Below, in pieces: positions 13,792-18,821 of a stretch of DNA of 18,821 bases. The position numbers and the translations under genes are program-made. The first letter of the stretch is position 1. Each line of letters opens with the position of its first letter. A model generated the notes under the pieces. That model was not told where the DNA came from, did not search any database, and was given only the letters and a program-made list of their open reading frames with translations. This stretch comes from an uncultured bacterium (GTDB lineage Bacteria; Krumholzibacteriota; Krumholzibacteriia; LZORAL124-64-63). The stretch covers positions 1 to 18,821 of the forward strand of contig CAINDZ010000137.1 of assembly GCA_903847545.1 (NCBI GenBank), written 5' to 3'.

Positions 13792-15408
13792 ATGGCCGGA
13801 TCTCGTCACTGCCGCCTCGGGCCCGCGTCGTGCGCGCTTGCCTTGACCATGCTGCTGTCGCTGGCCGGTTGCCTGAACGACGACGGGGGCGACCCCGCGC
13901 CGACGGCCCAGCCGGCGCACGGCGGCCAGTGGCTGGACTCGGGCACCGCCTGGTCGCACGGCACGTACGTGGCGCGTGAGGGGGTGGAGGAGTGCCGCGC
14001 CTGCCATGGCCGCGACCTGGCCGGCACCGGCGGCGACGCCGGCGCGCCCGGCTGCGCCGGGTGCCACGCGGGTGTCTCCGGCCATCCCGACGGCTGGGTC
14101 GACGGCGCCGCCCACGGTCCCGCGGCGACGCGTCCGGGCGCGCGCTGCGGCACCTGCCACGGCGCCGACCAGCAGGGCGGCTGGACCGGCGTGGCCTGCG
14201 CCGGTTGCCACGGCGCTGCGCAGGACGTGCACCCGGCCGACTGGGGCCTGCCCGAGCTGCACGGCGCGGCCGTCCTGACCGAGGGCGCCGGCTGCGCGGC
14301 GTGCCACGGCAGCGACTATCGCGGCGGCTCCGCGGGCGTCTCGTGCTACGCCTGCCATGACGGGCCCGGCGGCCACCCCGCCGGCTGGGTCGCGCCCGCG
14401 CGCCATGGCCTGGAGGCGGCGGGCGGCGGCGCCGCCGGTTGCACGTATTGCCACGGCGAGGATCACCGCGGCGGCTGGTCGGGCGTCTCGTGCTACACCT
14501 GCCACCCCGGGCCCACCGGCCGCCACGGCGACGGCTACCGCACGCCCGAACAGCACGGCGCGGACGTTCGCGCCGGCGGCACGGCGATGTGCGTGACCTG
14601 CCACGGGGCCGACCTGCGCGGGGGGCACGTGGGCGTGTCGTGCTACCAGTGCCACGACGGCCCCGGCGGGCATGCGACGGGCTGGGCCCTGCCCGCGAAC
14701 CACGGCGCCGCGGCGGCGGGAGCGGGGCTCGCGGCGTGCGCCGACTGCCACGGCGCGGACAGTCGCGGCGGCTGGTCGGGCGTGTCGTGCTGGGCTTGCC
14801 ATGACGGCCCCGGCGGCCACCCCGCGGGCTGGGCGACCGAGGCGGGGCACGGCGCCGACGTGCGCAGCCGCGGCCCCGCGGCGTGCGCGGAGTGCCACGG
14901 CACGGACCTGCGCGGCGGGCCGCACGCGAACTCGTGCTGGTCTTGCCACGACGGGCCCGGCGGCCATCCCGTCGACTGGTCGCAGAAGGCGGCCCACGGC
15001 AGCGCGGCCGTCGGCACCGGCGTGAACGATTGCACCGCGTGCCACGGGGCGGACTACCGCGGCGGGTGGTCGGTCGTGTCCTGCTGGTCGTGCCACTACG
15101 GCCCCAGCGGCCACCCCCTGGGCTGGGCCGCGAAGGCGCAGCACGGCGCGTTCGTCGGCCTTAACACGCCCGTCTCGTGCAAGCGTTGCCACGGCAACGA
15201 CTACCTGGGCGGCACCACCGGCGTGTCGTGCAACGACTGCCATCACGGCATCGGCGGGCACGTCGTCACGTGGGCCTTCTCGTCGCAGCACGGCGACTAC
15301 GCGATGACCTTCGGCTCGGTGTCGTGCCGCACCTGCCACGGCGCCGACTACCGCGGCGGCTGGTCGGGCATCTCGTGCTACCGGTGCCATGACGGCCCGA
15401 ATCCATAG
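13792..15408 (+). CDS. 20-heme c-type cytochrome lipoprotein (tandem CxxCH modules)
   Basis: The 538-residue protein has a lipoprotein signal ending LLSLAGC (Cys27), then ten tandem modules of about 50 residues (43-533). Each module reads HxxxW, then HG, then CxxCHGxDxRGG, then SCxxCH. Twenty CxxCH heme-attachment motifs are present (first at C68, last at C529). Each module also carries two further conserved histidines, so bis-His coordination of all hemes is possible. The sequence is rich in Gly, Ala and small polar residues, as expected when hemes form the core. It should be exported, loaded with heme by the cytochrome c maturation system and anchored in the outer membrane or inner-membrane face. 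A role in electron conduction or storage is inferred. The ATG at 13792 follows GGAGGATG; the frame is open further upstream. The next gene encodes a smaller version. Confidence 0.9.
   Translation: MAGSRHCRLGPASCALALTMLLSLAGCLNDDGGDPAPTAQPAHGGQWLDSGTAWSHGTYVAREGVEECRACHGRDLAGTGGDAGAPGCAGCHAGVSGHPDGWVDGAAHGPAATRPGARCGTCHGADQQGGWTGVACAGCHGAAQDVHPADWGLPELHGAAVLTEGAGCAACHGSDYRGGSAGVSCYACHDGPGGHPAGWVAPARHGLEAAGGGAAGCTYCHGEDHRGGWSGVSCYTCHPGPTGRHGDGYRTPEQHGADVRAGGTAMCVTCHGADLRGGHVGVSCYQCHDGPGGHATGWALPANHGAAAAGAGLAACADCHGADSRGGWSGVSCWACHDGPGGHPAGWATEAGHGADVRSRGPAACAECHGTDLRGGPHANSCWSCHDGPGGHPVDWSQKAAHGSAAVGTGVNDCTACHGADYRGGWSVVSCWSCHYGPSGHPLGWAAKAQHGAFVGLNTPVSCKRCHGNDYLGGTTGVSCNDCHHGIGGHVVTWAFSSQHGDYAMTFGSVSCRTCHGADYRGGWSGISCYRCHDGPNP
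13918..15390 (+). repeat. ten coding tandem repeats of about 150 bp (two-heme module)
   Basis: Module starts are marked by HxxxW at protein residues 43, 98, 147, 195, 245, 294, 342, 392, 441 and 490; the fifth has Tyr instead of Trp. The repeats share codons as well as residues, such as the repeated GACGGGCCCGGCGGCCAC-like segment, which makes the array prone to unequal crossing-over and to misassembly in short-read data. Confidence 0.85.
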
Positions 15409-15450
15409 ATCCACGCGCCCCGGCGCAAGCAACAGGGAGATGACGCAACC

Positions 15451-16029
15451 ATGATCAAGCGCAAGCGCGGTGCCGTCGGCACCTTCGGGTTGGCCGGTAT
15501 CGCGATGGCCATCGGCCTCAGCGTGCTGGCCGGCTGCGGCGAGACCGTGACGACGACACCCGGCACCGGCACGCACCCGACGAACTGGGCCGACCCGAAC
15601 GCCGCCGAGTTCCACGGCACGGCCGCGCAGCAGTCCGGCTTCGGCACCTGCATGGGCTGCCACGGCTACGACCTTCTGGGCAAGGGCGGCGCCCCGTCGT
15701 GCGACCAGTGCCACGCCGTGCCGGCGACGCACCATGCCGCGGGCTGGAACGCGGGCGCGGTCCACGGCGCGCCCGTCAAGCCGTCCGGCCCCGCCGCCTG
15801 CGCCGTGTGCCACGGCAGCGACTATGCCGGCGGCACGGCGCGCGTGTCGTGCTTCGCCTGCCACAACGGGCCCGGCGGCCACCCGTCGGGATGGCGCAGC
15901 AGCTCGGTGCACGGCGCCTACGCCGAGACCCACGGCACGTCGACCTGCGCCGTGTGCCACGGCTCGGACTATCGCGGCGGCTGGTCGGGCACGTCGTGCT
16001 ACCAGTGCCACGGCGGGCCCAACGGCTAG
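15451..16029 (+). CDS. 6-heme c-type cytochrome lipoprotein, paralogue of the upstream gene
   Basis: The 192-residue product has a lipoprotein signal with SVLAGC (Cys29), a Thr/Pro-rich linker, then three copies of the same two-heme module (HPTNW at 42, HAAGW at 95, HPSGW at 144). CxxCH motifs start at C67, C84, C117, C134, C166 and C183. Three HG histidines (55, 105, 154) and three HxxxW histidines give six candidate distal ligands for six hemes. It begins 42 bases after the 20-heme gene, with GGGAG about 12 bases before the ATG, and is surely co-transcribed with it. Both proteins end in the same way just after the second CxxCH (HxGPN plus one residue). It may be an electron entry or exit partner for the larger protein. 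Confidence 0.9.
   Translation: MIKRKRGAVGTFGLAGIAMAIGLSVLAGCGETVTTTPGTGTHPTNWADPNAAEFHGTAAQQSGFGTCMGCHGYDLLGKGGAPSCDQCHAVPATHHAAGWNAGAVHGAPVKPSGPAACAVCHGSDYAGGTARVSCFACHNGPGGHPSGWRSSSVHGAYAETHGTSTCAVCHGSDYRGGWSGTSCYQCHGGPNG
15574..16011 (+). repeat. three coding tandem repeats of the two-heme module
   Basis: Same module and phase as the array in the upstream gene, starting at His42 and ending at His187 of the protein. The last module is closest to the upstream consensus (CHGSDYRGGWSGTSCYQCH). Confidence 0.8.
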
Positions 16030-16057
16030 GCCGTTGTTGGGACCGTTGAACATGAAG

Positions 16058-16087
16058 AGGGCCGGCCTCCCGCGGGAAGCCGGCCCT
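16058..16087. terminator. terminator hairpin between cytochrome and rhodanese genes
   Basis: AGGGCCGGC (16058-16066) pairs with GCCGGCCCT (16079-16087). After one mismatch the inner CTCC/GGAA-side bases can extend the stem. It lies 29 bases after the second cytochrome stop and 27 bases before the stop of the convergent gene, so it can act in both directions. Confidence 0.6.
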
Positions 16088-16114
16088 TCGCTCGTCGTAT
16101 GGTCGGCAGCGTCG

Positions 16115-16843
16115 TCAGCGCACCAGGGGCAGTCCCGCCGCCTTCCAGTCGTTGATGCCCTTGCGCAGGTTGAACACCTGCCTGAACCCGGCGTCGACCA
16201 GCAGCTTCGAGGCCACCGTGCTGCGGTTGCCCGAGTGGCAGTAGATGAACACGGGTTCGTCCTTGTGCGAGGCGAGCTCGCCCAGCCGCTGCTGCAGTTC
16301 CTGCACCGGCAGCAACGTCGCGCCCTCGAGGTGGCCCTCGGCGAACTCGCCCGGCGTGCGCACGTCCAGCACGAACGGCTTCAGGTTGGCGATGATGCGC
16401 GCGGCCTCGGTCGCGGCCACTTCCTGGTAGGCCATCGCCGTGTAGTCGATGACCTCGATCGTCCCGCTCATCGCGCCGATGCGGAACGGGAATTTCCCCG
16501 TCTCGCTCATCTTCAGGTACGGTTTGCCGCCCTCGGGCACGGGCCACGTCCACGACTGCTTCAGCGAGTCGACGGTGACGGTGAACGGCGCCCCGCTGGT
16601 CAGCGCCAGTTGCACGTAGTCGCCGCGGTACACGCGGATGGCCGGCGACTGCGCCGCCGGGTCCAGCTGGACGATGCGCAGCCCGCCCTCGAGCCGGCCG
16701 GACGCATCGGGCGCGACGGCGGCCATGACGGGCGCGGGCGCCGATTCGACAGAGCGCGTGGCTGCGGGCTGGGCCTTGCAGCCGGCCGCCGCCAGCGCAA
16801 GGGCCAGGCCGCCCAGGACAACATTGAGTCTGTGGAGTTGCAT
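16115..16843 (-). CDS. lipoprotein with cupredoxin-like and rhodanese domains
   Basis: The 242-residue product has a lipoprotein signal ending AAAGC (Cys22), an Ala/Pro-rich linker (25-50), a beta-rich domain at about 55-132 and a rhodanese domain at about 142-242. The middle domain shows the cupredoxin pattern IRVYRGDYVQLALTS ... FPFRIGAMSGTIEVI, but the Cys and His copper ligands are not present, so copper binding is doubtful. The rhodanese domain has DVRTPGEFAEGHLEGA and the active-site loop YCHSGNRS with Cys202, which can carry a persulfide sulfur. It therefore probably handles sulfur transfer outside the cytoplasm. The ATG at 16843 has AGGAGGAT nine bases upstream; an ATG at 16852 is too close to that site. 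It starts 13 bases after the M64 peptidase stop. Confidence 0.85.
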   Translation of the reverse strand: MQLHRLNVVLGGLALALAAAGCKAQPAATRSVESAPAPVMAAVAPDASGRLEGGLRIVQLDPAAQSPAIRVYRGDYVQLALTSGAPFTVTVDSLKQSWTWPVPEGGKPYLKMSETGKFPFRIGAMSGTIEVIDYTAMAYQEVAATEAARIIANLKPFVLDVRTPGEFAEGHLEGATLLPVQELQQRLGELASHKDEPVFIYCHSGNRSTVASKLLVDAGFRQVFNLRKGINDWKAAGLPLVR

Positions 16844-16856
16844 GGTTCCCATCCTC

Positions 16857-18359
16857 CTACCTGGCGACATCGTCGGTGGTGGCCGCCACGACTTCCCGCA
16901 CGCCCGCGGCGCAGGCGGCACAGAAGTCCTTCAGGCCCTTGCTGAACATGATGCAGTCGAGCTGCGAGCGGTACACGCCCGTCGAACAGTAGCCCGCGCC
17001 CTCGAACACGCCCACCTTGCCGGCCTGCGGCTGCTGCGCGAACCAGGCGTCGACCTTCTGCTGGTTCGCCAGCGACAGGTCCTCGCTCTCGACGAGCGCC
17101 TTGTTGACCTCGGCCGCCGGCGCGCCCGTGGTCATCAGCTTCGCGACCAGGGCATCCAGCTCGGTGCGCCTGGCCTGGTAGGCGTTGTCCATCGCGTCGA
17201 ACTCGGCCTTGCGCCACGGCGTCGGCACGGGCAGCGAGGGGTCCAGCTTGTCGGCCCACTTCGCCTTCCACGTCGCTTTGCCGCCGACCAGCCGCGTGAT
17301 GTTGCGCTCGACCGGCTCGTAGCCCTCGGGATAGAAGTCGGTGTAGGCGGTGCTCGACGAGTAGTACTCGTCGGCCAGGCCCGCGAAGCCGTGGCCGAAC
17401 TCGTGCACGAAGACGTAGCTGCTCCACTGGTTCGCGTTGGTGAAGGTGTTGAACAGGTTGTAGATGCCCCCGCCGCCGTAGCGCTGCGTGTTCACCATGA
17501 CCGACAGCACGTCGTAGGGCACGGCGCCCGCCGCGTCGCGGATGGCGCGGTTGTCCTCGGTCAGCAGGTAGCGCTCCGAGCCCAGCGAGTTGAAGGTGCA
17601 ACCCAGCGCCGTGTTGCGGTACACGCCGCGCGTGGGCTCGTCGCAGCCGCTGTCCTGCGACGGCTTGAGCACGCCGCGGATGTTGATGCGGTCCTTCAGC
17701 GAGGCGAACGGCTGCTGGCCCAGCAGCACGGCGGCGAAGTGCTGCACGTTCTCCTTGAACAGCGGCGCCTCGGCCGCGGTGTAGCCCTCGCCCAGGATGA
17801 CGATGTCCACGCTGGTCGCCGGGGCGCCGCCCTCGTGCGCGGTGACGATGACCAGGTCGTCGTCGGCGCGGTCGCGCCGGATCCACGGGTCGGACGGCTC
17901 GATGGGGGTGCGGAACACCTCGACCAGCTGGTTGTCCGCGCCGCGGTGGTCCAGCGCCAGCACCGCGCTGCGCCGCGGCATCGGGCAGCGCACCGACTCC
18001 TGGTACGTGCGACGCACGCCGGCGGCCGCCGGCGCGGTCGTCTTCCATTCGCCGAAGTACGAGTCGAACCCGCGCGACCACAGCAGGGCGCCGGTGGCGG
18101 CGTCCAGCAGGCGCGCCTGGTAGCGGCCCAGCCCGAGCGTGTCGACCAGCTTCACGCGCGCGCCGGGCCACGCGCCCTCCAGGTACAGGCGGTCCAGCGC
18201 GACGATTTCCTCGTTCGCGTTGCCCGTGTGCGCCAGGTCGACGCGCAGCGTGGCGCCGGTGAAGTCGTCGTCGAACGCGGCGGCGGCCGGCAGGGCCAGC
18301 GCCACGAGGACCAGCGCCGGCAGGACGAGCACCAGGGGCAGGGTGCGACGGGCGGACAT
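16857..18359 (-). CDS. secreted M64-family (IgA peptidase-type) zinc metallopeptidase
   Basis: The 500-residue product has a Sec signal (about 1-28, ending ALPAAAA), an N-terminal beta-rich part (about 30-150) and a catalytic domain typical of peptidase family M64. A strand with VDIVILGEGYTAAE (184-197) comes first, and the zinc site HEFGHGFAGLADEYY (319-333) follows, with H319, E320, H323 and D330. Cysteines (C125, C239, C254 and several near the C-terminus) may form disulfides. No anchor or sorting tail was seen. M64 enzymes are secreted proteases of largely unknown targets; the IgA name comes from one clostridial member and should not be taken as function here. The ATG at 18359 follows GGAGGTC. 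It lies between a GIY-YIG gene and the rhodanese lipoprotein on the same strand. Confidence 0.9.
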   Translation of the reverse strand: MSARRTLPLVLVLPALVLVALALPAAAAFDDDFTGATLRVDLAHTGNANEEIVALDRLYLEGAWPGARVKLVDTLGLGRYQARLLDAATGALLWSRGFDSYFGEWKTTAPAAAGVRRTYQESVRCPMPRRSAVLALDHRGADNQLVEVFRTPIEPSDPWIRRDRADDDLVIVTAHEGGAPATSVDIVILGEGYTAAEAPLFKENVQHFAAVLLGQQPFASLKDRINIRGVLKPSQDSGCDEPTRGVYRNTALGCTFNSLGSERYLLTEDNRAIRDAAGAVPYDVLSVMVNTQRYGGGGIYNLFNTFTNANQWSSYVFVHEFGHGFAGLADEYYSSSTAYTDFYPEGYEPVERNITRLVGGKATWKAKWADKLDPSLPVPTPWRKAEFDAMDNAYQARRTELDALVAKLMTTGAPAAEVNKALVESEDLSLANQQKVDAWFAQQPQAGKVGVFEGAGYCSTGVYRSQLDCIMFSKGLKDFCAACAAGVREVVAATTDDVAR

Positions 18360-18390
18360 GCGGACCTCCGGGTTTGGCGTGCGCGCGCGG

Positions 18391-18798
18391 TCAGAATTGC
18401 CGGACGCGGATCTTCTCGCTCGTGTTGTAGCAACGGTCGGCCAGCGGCTGGTGGGCGGCAAGCCACTTCTTCTCCAGCTGCCGCAGCGCCTCGTCGCGCT
18501 CCAGCCCGGCCAGCTCGGCCGGCACGGCGTCGAGGACCTCGAACGCGAACGCGTCCTCGCCCAGCCGGTTCCAGTCGGCCTGCAGGGCGGGGCAGCGGTG
18601 GCTGCCCAGGCGCAGCTCGGTGCGGTGCCGGTTGAACGGGCCGTGCAGGTTCACGCTGCTGCCCAGCAGCACCCGCCCCGTGACCGTGTTGCGGATACAG
18701 TACACCCCCGCCGTCTTGCGCGCCTGCTTGTAGAGCTCGATCCATTCCTTGCGGCGCTGCCGGTCGGTCTTCGGCGTCACCGTCGCCTCGTTCTCCAT
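18391..18798 (-). CDS. GIY-YIG domain protein
   Basis: The 135-residue product shows the GIY-YIG core in a variant form, AGVYCIRNTVTGRVLLGSSV (about 30-49). It continues with NRHRTELRLGSH, then LQADWNRLGEDAFAFEVLD and an EKKWL segment carrying the usual C-terminal Glu region. Small stand-alone proteins of this type are found in Firmicutes and other phyla and are presumed nucleases, but the activity of the subgroup is unproven and the second Tyr motif (YIG) reads LLG here. The ATG at 18798 lies behind purine-rich AAGGACGAGGACG. Its stop is 31 bases before the M64 start, so the three minus-strand genes from here to 16115 could be one operon, although the functional link is not obvious. It is near the window edge but complete. 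Confidence 0.82.
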   Translation of the reverse strand: MENEATVTPKTDRQRRKEWIELYKQARKTAGVYCIRNTVTGRVLLGSSVNLHGPFNRHRTELRLGSHRCPALQADWNRLGEDAFAFEVLDAVPAELAGLERDEALRQLEKKWLAAHQPLADRCYNTSEKIRVRQF

Positions 18799-18821
18799 CG
18801 TCCTCGTCCTTTCCGGCCGGG

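Noticed and set aside
13918..15390. Regular repeats considered as a CRISPR array or structural satellite
   Set aside because: The ~150-bp units are in frame, encode conserved CxxCH modules and lack unique spacers.
13792..16029. CxxC pairs read as zinc ribbons instead of hemes
   Set aside because: Every pair is CxxCH, the proteins are exported as lipoproteins, and matching distal histidines are present; zinc ribbons would not require the fifth His throughout.
13651..16053. An 800-codon open frame on the minus strand opposite the cytochrome genes
   Set aside because: It mirrors the Gly/Ala/His-rich repeats in GC-rich DNA, has low-complexity Ala/Val/Arg content and no ribosome binding site, while the plus strand shows lipoprotein signals and CxxCH motifs.
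16638..18635. A 665-codon plus-strand frame opposite the M64 gene
   Set aside because: It is a GC-rich shadow with no domain, and the minus strand carries a signal peptide and the zinc site of M64.

Overview
This is a high-GC (visibly around 70%) bacterial window from a Gram-negative organism. The evidence is three N-terminal signals typical of outer-envelope lipoproteins or secreted proteins in one stretch, a fused MaeB-type malic enzyme, an iron-type superoxide dismutase and periplasmic multiheme cytochromes. The mixture of an M64 peptidase, CxxCH-repeat lipoproteins and a VanZ/glycosyltransferase pair resembles poorly cultured FCB-group or neighbouring phyla, but nothing here fixes the taxon.

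Layout from left to right. (1) 1-868, minus strand: two secreted proteins of unknown function, the first cut by the window edge. (2) 1095-2801, plus strand: a radical SAM/SPASM peptide-modifying enzyme followed 45 bases later by a 56-codon, GTG-started, cysteine-containing peptide with an excellent ribosome binding site. Together they look like a minimal RiPP (ribosomally made, post-translationally modified peptide) locus. (3) 2848-4366, minus strand: an ECF sigma factor translationally coupled to a single-pass membrane protein that is probably its anti-sigma factor, separated from the RiPP genes by a strong hairpin. (4) 4480-4827 minus, a small cupin, divergent from arfB and a class I methyltransferase (4935-6229), then sodB. 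(5) 7033-9194, minus strand: a membrane glycosyltransferase 2 coupled to a VanZ-like membrane protein carrying an extra C-terminal beta-rich domain. (6) dinB-like gene, then a complete insertion sequence (10000-11215) with 21-bp inverted ends, then maeB on the minus strand. (7) 13792-16029, plus strand: two lipoprotein c-type cytochromes with 20 and 6 CxxCH motifs, built from one ~50-residue two-heme module. (8) 16115-18798, minus strand: a GIY-YIG domain protein, a secreted M64 metallopeptidase and a lipoprotein that joins a cupredoxin-like domain to a rhodanese domain.

The two most interesting items are the unannotated RiPP precursor next to its likely maturase, and the cytochrome pair. In the cytochromes each module supplies exactly two CxxCH and two further conserved histidines, so the number of candidate distal ligands equals the number of hemes (20/20 and 6/6), as expected for bis-histidine heme arrays. 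The insertion sequence is also instructive: a hairpin ends at the base before its likely transposase start codon, and a second hairpin inside its right end is placed to stop maeB transcription. No RNA genes, CRISPR arrays or tRNAs were seen.
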